64,000 nucleotides of DNA from Bacteroidia bacterium (GTDB lineage Bacteria; Bacteroidota; Bacteroidia; J057), in contig JAWPMV010000001.1 in NCBI GenBank assembly GCA_033391075.1, positions 2,356,001-2,420,000 on the forward strand. The letters are read 5' to 3'. Below are positions 1-9,237 of this stretch, one piece after another; the stretch's first letter is position 1, and every line of letters begins with the position of its first letter. The position numbers were made by a program, and so were the translations under genes. The notes below the pieces were generated by a model that made no database searches, was not told the DNA's origin, and worked only from the letters and a program-made list of their open reading frames with translations.

Positions 1-359
1 AACTTTCCCCTGCCTTAGACAGATCTACCTCAACATATCCTGTAGAAGTGGAGGTTCTGAATGTGAGTGAAGAGGTAAAATCAGGAATGGCAGCCAATGT
101 CAATTTCTCTTTTGGTGCCAAGGAAGAAAAATCCCTGATGATTCCAGCAAAGTCAGTCGGAGAAGATAGTAAAGGTCGTTTTGTCTTTTTGGTGAATGAT
201 GGAGAAGCCTCAGCGACTGTCCAGAAGCAGCATATTAAAATTGGCCCCTTGCATAGCGGCGGATTTGAAGTCCTGGAAGGATTGGAAGCAGGGCAAAAAA
301 TTGCAGTAGCAGGATTACAAACCCTGCTTGATGGACAGGAAGTAAAATTATCCCATTAA
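1..359 (+). CDS. RND efflux periplasmic adaptor (HlyD/MFP family), C-terminal part
   Basis: This is the 3' end of a gene that enters from the left edge. The frame starting at base 3 is open from the window start to the stop at 357-359, so the GTG at 48 is internal and not a start. The visible ~119 residues match the beta-barrel and membrane-proximal domains of membrane fusion proteins: a stretch like 'MIPAKSV' followed by 'VFLVNDGEA' and a final 'EGLEAGQKIAVAGLQTLLDGQEV', the usual C-terminal adaptor signature. Adaptors of this family link an inner-membrane RND pump to an outer-membrane channel in the periplasm. It lies 19 bp upstream of an RND pump on the same strand, so the two are almost certainly one operon. 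Substrate cannot be inferred. Confidence 0.9.
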   Translation, partial: LSPALDRSTSTYPVEVEVLNVSEEVKSGMAANVNFSFGAKEEKSLMIPAKSVGEDSKGRFVFLVNDGEASATVQKQHIKIGPLHSGGFEVLEGLEAGQKIAVAGLQTLLDGQEVKLSH

Positions 360-378
360 TCACCAAAGCCAGAAATAC

Positions 379-3300
379 ATGAACCTTGCAAAATTTTCGA
401 TAGAGAAAAACAGGATCACCTTTATGGTCCTGGCGACGGTGATCATCCTGGGAATATCAATGTATAATTCTCTTTCCCGGGACAGCATGCCCCCTTATAC
501 AGTACGTGTGGCAACTGTAGTAACTCAATTTCCAGGAGCCAGTCCAGAACGGGTTGAGCAATTGGTTACAGACCGATTGGAGAAAGTTGCTCAGGAATTG
601 CCTGAACTTAAGGAAGTAAATAGTACTTCCCGAACAGGGCTTTCGGTTGTATCCGTTATCCTCAAGGATGAAGTCGGGCCGGAAGAATTACAAGCTGTTT
701 GGGACAGATTAAGAAGGAAACTGAATGCCCTCAAAGGCTTACCCTCCAATGTAAAGCCTCGCTTGAATGATGATGGAGTAGGGGAAGTCTATGGAATTCT
801 TCTGGGCCTCTATAGTTCAGAAGTCTCCTATGCAGACATGAAGGAATATGCGGATGATTTGCTAGATGACCTGGTTAGTTTGCCGGATGCTGCCAAAGTA
901 GTAATTGGAGGCGCTCAGGAAGAACGGGTGTTTGTCGAGTTTGACAATGCGGTTTTGAAAGAATATGGTTTGACCTCTCAGATGCTGCAGGGAATTATTG
1001 GTTCTCTCAATATTTTAAGCTCAGGAGGCCAGGTCAATTTAGAGGACGAAAGAATCATCCTTGAACCTACGGGTAATTTCAATGATTTGGCAGACCTGGA
1101 AAATACCCTGATTCCGGTTGGGAATTCTGGTCAGTTGATCAGTCTGAAAGACATCACCAACATCCGCAAAGGATATATTGATCCTCCGGATCAATTGATA
1201 CGCGTAAACGGACAGAATGCCTTGAGTCTTTATGTCAACCTCAAGGATGGAGCCAATGTAATCAAGCTCGGAGAGGATGTAGATAAAGTAGTAGAACGTT
1301 GGGAGGGGAAATTGCCCATCGGTTTGGAACTTACTCGTCTGGCCTCTTTGGATACCTATATCGACTTTAAAATCAATGATTTCATCAATAACCTCATTCA
1401 GTCGATTCTTATCGTGCTTGCAGTTATGCTCATCTTTCTGGGAGTCCGAACCGGTAGTATCATCGCCAGTTTGATTCCTACCGTAACGATAGCGACTCTG
1501 ATGTTGATGGGAATCATCAATATGGGATTGAATCAGGTTACCCTGGCCGCTTTGATTATGGCACTGGGGATGATGGTGGATAATGCCATAGTGGTTGCGG
1601 AGACCGTCATGGTGAAGATGGAGAATGGAATCAAGGCAAAGGATGCGGCCATTCAGGCTTGTTCTGAGCTTTTTACTCCTCTCTTGATTTCTACGCTTAC
1701 CACTTCTGCAGCTTTTCTTGCCTTTTATCTGGCAGAAACGACAATGGGTGATATCGTAGGGCCCATCTTTGTTGTAATCTCATTGGCATTGCTTTCTTCC
1801 TGGTTTATTGCCCTGACCGTAATTACTCTCTTTTGTTACCTTTTCCTGAAGGTAAAACCGAAAGGGGAATCAAAGCCGGGCCTCGTTGATCGGGTGATTA
1901 CCAGCTTGAAAAGTTATTACCAGAAACTGATAATGGTAGCGCTTAGAGCAAAATACCTGGTGCTATTTTTAATTCTGGGAGCATTTATGCTTTCTCTCTA
2001 TGGTTTCACCAAAATCGAATTCCTGTTTTTCCCGGATAGTGATCGAAATATGATTACGGTGGACATCAATTTGCCGCTGGGTACAAGAATTGAAAGTACG
2101 CGACAATTGATCCTGGAGCTTGAAGAGTATATGGAAGATTCATTGCGGGTAGGGGAAAATAGAGTCCATGGACTCAGGGATTGGTCTAGCTATATCGGAA
2201 AAGGTCCGGAATCCTATGACCTTGGATACACCCCTGATGAAGCCAATTCCAGTTATGCACATATGCTGGTCAACACCTCTTCTGCGGAATACAACATTGA
2301 GATGATCAGTAAAATTGATGCTTTTTGTTTCAATCATTTCCCAAATGCAGACATCAAAGTATCAGCTCTTGCTGCAGGTGGAGGAGGAACTCCCATTGAG
2401 ATCAAGATATCCGGGGATGAGCCAGATAAATTGACAGAGATAGCGGAAAGTGTAAAACTGAAATTGAGCAGTGTATCGGGAACCAAGAATGTTAAAGATG
2501 ACTGGGGCCCAAAGAGCAAAAAGTTTGTAGTCAATATTGATCAGAATCGGGCACAGGCAGCTGGGATCAGTAGCCAGGATATCGCTACTTCCTTACAAAC
2601 CGTTTTGGATGGATTTCAGACCGGAGAATTTCGGGAAGATGATAAGTCCATTCCCATTATCATGCGGGGACAGGGATCACAACAGCAAAGTTTGGAAAGT
2701 TTGGAAACCCTCAATGTTTATGGTCAAAGTAGTGGGCGAAATGTCCCCCTCATTCAGGTGGCCGACATCATTCCGGAATGGCAATATGCCAAGATCAAAC
2801 GTTCGGATCTGGAACGCACGATCAATATTTCCTCTGAGCTACGTGCAGATGGAAATGCAGCGGCCATCACAAATGTAATCACACCCTGGTTGGAGGCTGA
2901 GCAAGCCAATTGGGACGAAGGATATGAGTATAAGCTGGGAGGTGATGCAGAGAACACTGCTGAAAACATGGGAGCTGTAATAAAATACCTCCCGATCTCA
3001 GGCTTCATCATTGTCCTGCTGCTAATTATTCAATTCAACTCCTTTCGGAAAATGGCTTTGGTGGTTTCTACCATTCCTTTGGGAGTAATAGGAGTAGTGA
3101 TTGGTTTGTTGATCTTTCAAAAGCCCTTTGGTTTTATGCCATTTCTGGGAGTTATCTCTCTGGCGGGAATTGTGATTAATAATGCCATCGTACTGATAGA
3201 TCGAATAGAAATTGAACAGAGAGAATTCAAACGATCGATTCATGACTCTGTAATTGTCGCATGTCTGCAACGCTTCCGTCCCATTTTGCTAGCAACTTTT

Positions 3301-3492
3301 ACCACCGTACTCGGATTGATTCCCTTGTACATCAGCGGAGGAGCTATGTGGGAAGGAATGGCAATTTCAATTATGATTGGACTACTTTTCGGAACTATAA
3401 TAACCCTGCTGTTTATTCCTTCATTCTATAGCATACTGTTTCGCGTAAGCTATAAGGAGTACAGCTTCAATGAAGAATTACTCGATGTCTGA
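379..3492 (+). CDS. RND-family efflux transporter, inner-membrane subunit (AcrB/MexF-like)
   Basis: A 1037-residue protein of the full length expected for RND pumps. It has an N-terminal membrane helix (about residues 12-30), a large periplasmic loop starting with the typical 'FPGASPERVEQLVTDRLE', a six-helix bundle from about 335, a second periplasmic loop, and a second helix bundle from about 870. The proton-relay region in the fourth helix reads G-M-M-V-D-N-A-I-V-V with D401 present and N402 in place of the second Asp seen in AcrB (DD). This single-Asp form occurs in some RND branches. It would export hydrophobic or amphipathic compounds by proton antiport together with the upstream adaptor. 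No outer-membrane channel gene is downstream; it may lie to the left of the window. The substrate is unknown. Confidence 0.95.
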   Translation: MNLAKFSIEKNRITFMVLATVIILGISMYNSLSRDSMPPYTVRVATVVTQFPGASPERVEQLVTDRLEKVAQELPELKEVNSTSRTGLSVVSVILKDEVGPEELQAVWDRLRRKLNALKGLPSNVKPRLNDDGVGEVYGILLGLYSSEVSYADMKEYADDLLDDLVSLPDAAKVVIGGAQEERVFVEFDNAVLKEYGLTSQMLQGIIGSLNILSSGGQVNLEDERIILEPTGNFNDLADLENTLIPVGNSGQLISLKDITNIRKGYIDPPDQLIRVNGQNALSLYVNLKDGANVIKLGEDVDKVVERWEGKLPIGLELTRLASLDTYIDFKINDFINNLIQSILIVLAVMLIFLGVRTGSIIASLIPTVTIATLMLMGIINMGLNQVTLAALIMALGMMVDNAIVVAETVMVKMENGIKAKDAAIQACSELFTPLLISTLTTSAAFLAFYLAETTMGDIVGPIFVVISLALLSSWFIALTVITLFCYLFLKVKPKGESKPGLVDRVITSLKSYYQKLIMVALRAKYLVLFLILGAFMLSLYGFTKIEFLFFPDSDRNMITVDINLPLGTRIESTRQLILELEEYMEDSLRVGENRVHGLRDWSSYIGKGPESYDLGYTPDEANSSYAHMLVNTSSAEYNIEMISKIDAFCFNHFPNADIKVSALAAGGGGTPIEIKISGDEPDKLTEIAESVKLKLSSVSGTKNVKDDWGPKSKKFVVNIDQNRAQAAGISSQDIATSLQTVLDGFQTGEFREDDKSIPIIMRGQGSQQQSLESLETLNVYGQSSGRNVPLIQVADIIPEWQYAKIKRSDLERTINISSELRADGNAAAITNVITPWLEAEQANWDEGYEYKLGGDAENTAENMGAVIKYLPISGFIIVLLLIIQFNSFRKMALVVSTIPLGVIGVVIGLLIFQKPFGFMPFLGVISLAGIVINNAIVLIDRIEIEQREFKRSIHDSVIVACLQRFRPILLATFTTVLGLIPLYISGGAMWEGMAISIMIGLLFGTIITLLFIPSFYSILFRVSYKEYSFNEELLDV

Positions 3493-4180
3493 GAATAGTT
3501 TATATGAGCGCTTGTATTCGCATCGCTTTGAATTATTTTTTGTCAGTCAGTTAAGTATTTTATTTGGATCTCTGGTGGTACCACTGGAGATCCATATAAA
3601 TTACCTTTCCCCCATTTTATTTTTATTCAACCTCTTATGCGGGGTATTACTCATTTCCAAAAACAGAAAGCTCTTTAGAATCTTTGTGGTTTTATTTGGG
3701 ATGGGAATTCTTGTTACGGGTGGAAATCCATTATTGGGCCCGAAATTTTTTGAAGAAACCAAGTTTACAGAGTTTTCGATTTACTTCATATTCTATTTCA
3801 TAGTCACTATCCAGATCATCAAGCAGGTCTGGAATACGGTGGAGGTAGACAAAAATGTGATCATGGGTCTGATGTGTGGCTATATTTCATTGGGATTGCT
3901 TGCCTTTTTTCTCTTTTTCAGCATTGAACTGGCAAATCCCGGCTCCTTCAAGGGCATCAATATGTATAATGAAAGTGGAATGGCAAAAGCAGATTCCCTG
4001 TTGTACTATAGCTATATCACCCTCTTAACTATCGGATATGGAGAAATATTCCCCATTTCGCCCGTAGCACAAAAGGCTGCCATCCTGATCGGATTAGTAG
4101 GACAATTTTACTTTGTAATTATTACAGCAGTGGTGGTGGAGAAATATATCCGCCACATTCATGAGAATAAGGAGGAATAA
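3470..4180 (+). CDS. Potassium-channel-like membrane protein (two-TM pore domain, TIGYGE filter)
   Basis: A 236-residue hydrophobic protein with about six predicted membrane segments. Near the C-terminus a pore loop carries T187-I-G-Y-G-E192, matching the potassium channel selectivity filter consensus T-x-G-Y-G-D/E, followed by a final membrane helix ('IGLVGQFYFVIITAVVVEKYI'). The first part has four further hydrophobic segments without the arginine ladder of a voltage sensor. The start at 3470 overlaps the RND pump gene by 23 bp; an alternative ATG at 3485 would overlap by 8 bp. Either way translation is likely coupled to the pump. Family knowledge supports K+ conduction; the physiological link to efflux is inference from position only. 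It is convergent with the next gene, with one base between the stops. Confidence 0.85.
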   Translation: MKNYSMSENSLYERLYSHRFELFFVSQLSILFGSLVVPLEIHINYLSPILFLFNLLCGVLLISKNRKLFRIFVVLFGMGILVTGGNPLLGPKFFEETKFTEFSIYFIFYFIVTIQIIKQVWNTVEVDKNVIMGLMCGYISLGLLAFFLFFSIELANPGSFKGINMYNESGMAKADSLLYYSYITLLTIGYGEIFPISPVAQKAAILIGLVGQFYFVIITAVVVEKYIRHIHENKEE

Positions 4181-4181
4181 G

Positions 4182-5225
4182 CTAAAAACTCTCCCACCAT
4201 TTGTTCCGATCATCCTTGGTATAATCCAGCAATTCACCAATTTGAGGGTGGTGAATTTTCAAACCTGATTTGTCTGCTTCAGATACAAACCTTGTAATCG
4301 GATCGGTCCAGCTATGTAGAGCCAGGGCAAAACCTCCCCAATGAACAGGCATGGCTTTTTTTACTTTTGCGTCCAGGGCAGCCTGAACACTTTCTTCGGG
4401 ATACATATGGATTTGGTGCCAGTTTTCATTGTATTGGCCGCATTCCATCCAGGCAAAATCAAAGGGACCAAGTTTTTCGCCTACTTCCAGAAAATGCTTA
4501 CCATAACCCCCATCTCCACTAAAATATAGATTTTCCTCAGGGGTTCTAAATACCCAACCTCCCCAGAGAGATTTAGCACGATCCGTTAAGCCTCTACCTG
4601 AGAAATGTCGACTAGGGGTAAATGTGATTCTGATTTCCTGGAAGTTTTCGGCATCCCACCAGTCAAATTCCTTGATGTTTTCTTTAGGAATGCCCCATTC
4701 CACCAAATGTCTTCCTACTCCCAAAGCGACAAAATACTGCTTTACTTTTCCCTTGAGTTTTTTGATGCTGGCGTAATCCAGATGATCATAGTGATCATGA
4801 GTTATCAAGACCAAATCTATTTCCGGTAACTCCTCTATAAGTGCCAGACTTTCTTTAGAAAACCGCTGGGTTTTAAAGGGAGCAATAGGAGAAGCATTAT
4901 CCCCCAACATTGGATCAATGAGGATATTGTAATTCATGATCTTCATCAACAATGCGGAATGTCCATACCAAATGGCTTTTGAAGTTGAAGAAGTTTGAAG
5001 AAAATCTTCTTTCTGAAATGCTTGTATCGGGAGAGCAGCTGCTGGTTCGCGATTTTCTTTCTCAAAGAATTGCTTGCGAAGAAATTCAGGGAGATTCGAC
5101 CAACTGAATTCCATGGTGGTTTCCTCCAGATTGAGAAATTTCTTTCCGTCCCATTGGGGGGATTGGGCATAAAGCGCTCTTTGTGCTTTGCTCGGGCTTG
5201 CGCCAAATTGCTTGAGATATTCCAT
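4182..5225 (-). CDS. MBL-fold metal-dependent hydrolase (NAPE-PLD/UlaG-like)
   Basis: A 347-residue cytoplasmic protein with a metallo-beta-lactamase fold of the Lactamase_B_2 type. The metal site is intact: H143-D-H145-Y-D147-H148, H207 (SRHFSGRG), D238 (FSGDGG) and H295 (PVHWGG). This H-x-H-x-D-H plus SRH pattern and the overall length resemble bacterial relatives of N-acyl-phosphatidylethanolamine phospholipase D and UlaG. The N-terminal ~80 residues ('SPQWDGKKFLNLEE') are also typical of the NAPE-PLD-like group. A phosphodiesterase or lactonase role is possible; the substrate is not determinable here. It stands alone on the minus strand with no signal peptide. Confidence 0.9.
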   Translation of the reverse strand: MEYLKQFGASPSKAQRALYAQSPQWDGKKFLNLEETTMEFSWSNLPEFLRKQFFEKENREPAAALPIQAFQKEDFLQTSSTSKAIWYGHSALLMKIMNYNILIDPMLGDNASPIAPFKTQRFSKESLALIEELPEIDLVLITHDHYDHLDYASIKKLKGKVKQYFVALGVGRHLVEWGIPKENIKEFDWWDAENFQEIRITFTPSRHFSGRGLTDRAKSLWGGWVFRTPEENLYFSGDGGYGKHFLEVGEKLGPFDFAWMECGQYNENWHQIHMYPEESVQAALDAKVKKAMPVHWGGFALALHSWTDPITRFVSEADKSGLKIHHPQIGELLDYTKDDRNKWWESF

Positions 5226-5516
5226 AAGAAAAATTCGAATTTCTGAGGCAAGTTAAAATCGCCGGACCTTTCTCTTGTATCGATTTTACTTGTACTTGAA
5301 TATATTTTCCGGCTGTCTAACTGAAATGCTATAAAACAGGAAGAATTTTGATCAAATATAGATTCTTGCAAAATTTTCTCTCTTAAAACATAGAGATTTT
5401 AGCATGATATCGATTTTGAAAGGGAAATGGTCTATAAATAATCCGATTACCAAAAGAATTTTCTATATTTTGGCTTAGCTATGTTTATTTAACACTACCA
5501 AATTCACCTTAACATT

Positions 5517-5978
5517 ATGGCTACGTTTAATCTGAAGGTTAACGGAAAAGAACATCAGGTAGAAGTTGCGCCCGATACCCCGGTTCTGTGGGTATTAAGA
5601 GATCATCTACAACTGGTGGGAACCAAATTCGGTTGTGGTATGGCTCAATGTGGAGCTTGTACTATACATGTAGACGGAAATGCAATGCGTTCATGTTCCG
5701 TTCCGGTTCAATCTGTTGCCGATAAGTCTCTGACTACAATTGAAGGTCTTTCCGATAAGGGAGATCATCCTTTACAAGAAGCATGGATCGAGCATGATGT
5801 ACCGCAGTGTGGCTATTGCCAGGCGGGACAAATCATGAATGCTGCAGCTTTTCTCAAGGAAAACCCCAATCCAACTGATGAAGAAATTGCAACTGCGATG
5901 AATGGAAACATTTGCCGTTGCGGAACTTATCTACGAATCAAGGCTGCTATAAAAACTGCTGCCAAAAATATGAGCTAA
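5517..5978 (+). CDS. (2Fe-2S)-binding subunit of molybdenum hydroxylase (isoquinoline 1-oxidoreductase alpha / CoxS type)
   Basis: A 153-residue protein with two [2Fe-2S] sites in the order seen in xanthine dehydrogenase-family small subunits. The N-terminal plant-ferredoxin-like site uses C40, C45, C48 and C60. The C-terminal helical site uses C98, C101, C133 and C135 ('QCGYC' and 'CRCG'). It transfers electrons from the molybdenum cofactor to an external acceptor. It lies 31 bp before the molybdopterin-binding subunit, so the two form a two-gene operon. No FAD subunit (CoxM) is nearby, which is typical of the IorAB-like two-subunit enzymes that use a membrane or cytochrome acceptor rather than NAD. 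Confidence 0.95.
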   Translation: MATFNLKVNGKEHQVEVAPDTPVLWVLRDHLQLVGTKFGCGMAQCGACTIHVDGNAMRSCSVPVQSVADKSLTTIEGLSDKGDHPLQEAWIEHDVPQCGYCQAGQIMNAAAFLKENPNPTDEEIATAMNGNICRCGTYLRIKAAIKTAAKNMS

Positions 5979-6009
5979 ATCCTCCGCTTTCTTTATCATT
6001 TTCATCAAC

Positions 6010-8220
6010 ATGACATTAGTAAAAACATCAGTAAACCGTAGATCCTTTTTAAAGGCTTCCGCTATGGCTAGTGGCGGAATGGTGCTCGGATTTAGTTGGT
6101 TAGCTTCCTGCGCGCCTACCCCTGAGCAAATAAAAAGCCCTCCTAAAGAGTGGTTCAATATAAATGGCTTTTTGAAGGTGGGAGATAATGGTATGGTTAC
6201 CATTATGTCTCCAAATCCAGAAATTGGCCAAAATGTAAAAACCTCCATGCCTATGATCATAGCCGAAGAGCTGGATGTAGACTGGAGAGATGTAGTTGTA
6301 AAACAAGCAGGCCTGGATAAGGTCAATTTCAGTCGTCAGCTGGCTGGTGGTAGTCAATCTATCCGTCAAGGCTGGCAAAGCCTCCGTATGGCAGGTGCTA
6401 CTGCAAGACGGATGCTGATGGAAGCAGCTGCTCAACAAATGCAAGTACCAGTTGCTGAATTGAGTACAAATGCAGGCACAATTTCCCATGAAAAAAGTGG
6501 AAAGTCTGTAGGATACGGAGAAGTAGCTTCCCTGGCAGGGACTATGACCGTTCCGGAAGAAATAGAACTTAAAGATCCTAAGGATTTCAAAATTATCGGA
6601 ACCAGCCGCAAAAATGTGGATGGGAAAGATATCGTAACGGGCAAGCCTTTGTATGGCTTAGATGTCCAGCGGGATGGAATGAAAATCGCAATGATTGCTC
6701 ATCCTCCGGCATTTGGATTGAAATTGAAATCTTTCGATGCCAGCAAAGCCAAAGCAATGCCCGGTATCCTGGATGTATTTGAAATAAATACTGCCCCTGA
6801 AGACCGACAATGGTCCGACACCAATGCATTTACAAACTTAGTTGCTGTAGTTGGTAATTCGACCTGGGAAGTAATGAAGGCCAAACGGGCCCTTGAGATT
6901 GAATGGGAAGAAGATTCTAAATTAGAGAGCAGTATCAATCATGAGGAAACCCTTAGCAACTTTGTCGAAAGCGGTAAAGCCAAAGCAAGCCGTAAGGACG
7001 GAAATCCTGCAGCTGCATTTGCCAATGCTGCTAAAGTGGTAGAACGTACGTTCAGTGCTCCTTTTCTGGCGCATAATACCATGGAGCCGATGAATTTCTT
7101 CGCCCATGTAACTACAGATAAAGCAGAACTGGAAGGTCCTATTCAGACCCCGGAGTTTATGAGCAAATCGGTGGCTTCTTTACTGGGTATTCCTGAGGAA
7201 AATATTTCCATCATGATGACCCGGATGGGAGGTGGATTTGGACGGAGGTTGTACGGACATTTTGGTCTGGAAGCTGCTGCCATATCTCAGAAAGTAAATG
7301 CACCCGTAAAGCTGGTATATACCCGTGAGGATGATATGACTCAGGGAACATATAGACCGGCTTATAAGGTTAGCTATAAGGCTGGATTAGATGAGAATAA
7401 TAATTTGGTTGCCTTTCAAGTGAGAGGAGCCGGAACGCATGGTAGTCCTCTTTTTGCCAATCGTTATCCTGCGGGAGCTGTCGATAATTATATGGTAGAG
7501 GAATTTGCCAAAGATTCTAATATCTCTACGGGGGCATGGCGTGCTCCTCGCTCCAATTTTATTGCTTGTGCAGAACAATCCTTCCTGGATGAAGTAGCTG
7601 AAGCTGCCGGTAAAGATCCTATTGAATTCCGTTTGGAGCTATTTGATAGAGCGATCAAGAACCCGGTAGGTGAAAAGAATGATTATGATGCGGAAAGATA
7701 TGCCGGAGTATTGAAACTGCTTAAGGAGAAATCCGGCTGGGGCAAAGAAACACCTGGTGTACATAGAGGAGTATCAGCCTATTTCTGCCATAATTCTTAT
7801 GTAGCACAGGTTGTAGATGTAGTGATGGAAGATGGGCAGCCGAAAGTCCAAAAAGTTTGGTGTGCGGTTGATTGTGGAATCGTGGTGAATCCGGATGCTG
7901 CTCTGAACCAAATCGAAGGAGGTATAGTTGATGGAATCGGTCATGCGATGTATAGCGGACTTTCCTTTACAGATGGGAAATCCGATCAAAGCAATTTTGA
8001 TAAGTACCGTTTGATTCGACATCGCGAGGCTCCAACAGAGATAGAGACCTTCTTTGTAGATAATGGTATCGATCCTACCGGATTGGGTGAACCATCTTTG
8101 CCACCCGTTGCTGCGGCATTAGCCAATGCCTTGTACAAAGCGGATGGAGAAAGGCGTGCTCAGCAACCCTTTATGAATGAAGAATTGAGAAACCGTTACA
8201 AATTGAACGTAACGGGTTGA
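6010..8220 (+). CDS. Tat-exported molybdopterin-binding aldehyde/xanthine oxidase-family subunit (IorB-like)
   Basis: A 736-residue catalytic subunit of a molybdenum hydroxylase. The N-terminus holds a twin-arginine motif N-R10-R11-S-F-L-K followed by a hydrophobic stretch that ends in 'WLASC' with Cys34, so the protein is probably exported folded and may be lipidated. The body has the family's 'MTRMGGGFGRR' glycine-rich cofactor loop and a C-terminal 'GLGEPSLPP' with E694 at the position of the catalytic Glu. With the preceding 2Fe-2S subunit it would form a periplasmic IorAB-type oxidoreductase hydroxylating an aldehyde or N-heterocycle. Molybdenum cofactor maturation genes are not in the window. 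A hairpin terminator follows 18 bp after the stop. Confidence 0.95.
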   Translation: MTLVKTSVNRRSFLKASAMASGGMVLGFSWLASCAPTPEQIKSPPKEWFNINGFLKVGDNGMVTIMSPNPEIGQNVKTSMPMIIAEELDVDWRDVVVKQAGLDKVNFSRQLAGGSQSIRQGWQSLRMAGATARRMLMEAAAQQMQVPVAELSTNAGTISHEKSGKSVGYGEVASLAGTMTVPEEIELKDPKDFKIIGTSRKNVDGKDIVTGKPLYGLDVQRDGMKIAMIAHPPAFGLKLKSFDASKAKAMPGILDVFEINTAPEDRQWSDTNAFTNLVAVVGNSTWEVMKAKRALEIEWEEDSKLESSINHEETLSNFVESGKAKASRKDGNPAAAFANAAKVVERTFSAPFLAHNTMEPMNFFAHVTTDKAELEGPIQTPEFMSKSVASLLGIPEENISIMMTRMGGGFGRRLYGHFGLEAAAISQKVNAPVKLVYTREDDMTQGTYRPAYKVSYKAGLDENNNLVAFQVRGAGTHGSPLFANRYPAGAVDNYMVEEFAKDSNISTGAWRAPRSNFIACAEQSFLDEVAEAAGKDPIEFRLELFDRAIKNPVGEKNDYDAERYAGVLKLLKEKSGWGKETPGVHRGVSAYFCHNSYVAQVVDVVMEDGQPKVQKVWCAVDCGIVVNPDAALNQIEGGIVDGIGHAMYSGLSFTDGKSDQSNFDKYRLIRHREAPTEIETFFVDNGIDPTGLGEPSLPPVAAALANALYKADGERRAQQPFMNEELRNRYKLNVTG

Positions 8221-8237
8221 TCCTGATACAAATTATC

Positions 8238-8270
8238 AAAGCCCGGCAATATTGCTGGGCTTTGTTTTTT
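8238..8270 (+). terminator. Rho-independent terminator after the molybdenum hydroxylase operon
   Basis: A hairpin with arms 8238-8248 and 8253-8263 (one G-T pair, four-base loop) is followed by a run of T residues at 8265-8270. It separates the oxidoreductase genes from the next gene, which therefore should have its own promoter. Confidence 0.85.
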
Positions 8271-8327
8271 ATTCGATAAAAGAAGGGAAGCGTAATCTTT
8301 TCTTTCTGTTTACATTCCTCAAAAGCT

Positions 8328-9194
8328 ATGTCTACTACAAATCACCGAAGAAATTTTCTTCGGAAATTCCCATTTGCTTCTCCCTCAAAAGATAAAAGCA
8401 TTAAACAGGTAGTCGCTGCCTGGCCCTTCATCAATGCGGGTGAAAAGTGGTCTCCGGAAGTGTTTGTGAAGCATGTGAAAAATCTCGGAGTATCCGGGGT
8501 TGAATTGCTGGATATTGAACACTGGAATTTACTCAAAACCCATGATTTGGTCTGTGCCGCTACTAAATCTCACGGTTTTGTAAGAGGGATGAATAATAAG
8601 GGACATCATCCCGAATGTTTTCAGGCCCTTGAGAAATCTATCAAGGCAAGTTCAGCTGCTGGCTTTCCCAATGTCATGACCTTTACAGGAATGGCAGATA
8701 CTTCTCAGGAAAAAAACGGCAGCAAAGTCAGTCCAGAAGAAGGGATGAAAAACTGTATAGAGGGGTATAAAAAAATGGCAAGTCTGGCTGAGAAAGCAGA
8801 TGTATGCATGATTTTGGAACCCCTCAACTCCAAAGTCACAGAGAACATGAAAGGGCATCCCGGATATCAGGGAGATCATGTGTCTTTTTGTATGGAGATC
8901 ATCAAGGCTGTTGCTTCCCCATCCCTGAAACTTTTATTTGATGTGTACCATATCCAAATCATGGATGGAGATATAATTAGTCAGATTAGAAAACATATAG
9001 AGTATATCGGGCATGTCCAGATTGCAGGTGTTCCCGGAAGGGGAGAGGTAGGCTATCAGCAGGAAGTCAATTATGCGGCAGTTATGAGAGCCTTGCTGGA
9101 GGAAGGATATTCGGGTTATGTCGGTCATGAGTGGATTCCAACAGCTGATCCTCTGAAAGGCCTTAAGGAAGGCATTGGAATTTGCGATGTCTAA
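8328..9194 (+). CDS. Sugar phosphate isomerase/epimerase, hydroxypyruvate-isomerase-like (TIM barrel)
   Basis: A 288-residue xylose-isomerase-like TIM barrel. The family's acidic and His ligands appear in order: 'ILEPLN' (first catalytic Glu), 'LLFDVYHIQIMDGD' (Asp/His), 'GHVQIAG' (His), and 'GYVGHEWIPT' (second catalytic Glu). This arrangement is closest to hydroxypyruvate isomerase (Hyi). The first residues contain H-R-R-N-F-L-R-K, which resembles a Tat motif, but no hydrophobic core follows, so the protein should be cytoplasmic unless this start is wrong. It overlaps the 5' extension of the downstream sulfatase frame and is presumably co-transcribed with it. Substrate unknown. Confidence 0.88.
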   Translation: MSTTNHRRNFLRKFPFASPSKDKSIKQVVAAWPFINAGEKWSPEVFVKHVKNLGVSGVELLDIEHWNLLKTHDLVCAATKSHGFVRGMNNKGHHPECFQALEKSIKASSAAGFPNVMTFTGMADTSQEKNGSKVSPEEGMKNCIEGYKKMASLAEKADVCMILEPLNSKVTENMKGHPGYQGDHVSFCMEIIKAVASPSLKLLFDVYHIQIMDGDIISQIRKHIEYIGHVQIAGVPGRGEVGYQQEVNYAAVMRALLEEGYSGYVGHEWIPTADPLKGLKEGIGICDV

Positions 9195-9237
9195 CTTCCC
9201 TCTTTATTTTGTTACTCCTCATAAATTGCTTGTAAAC

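Noticed and set aside
2537-2878. A 113-codon plus-strand frame inside the RND pump gene
   Set aside because: It is an out-of-frame shadow of the pump, which has unbroken family motifs through this region.
9175-9237. Extended N-terminus for the sulfatase starting at 9175
   Set aside because: It would overlap the isomerase gene and place 21 residues before a perfect lipoprotein signal peptide that begins at 9238.
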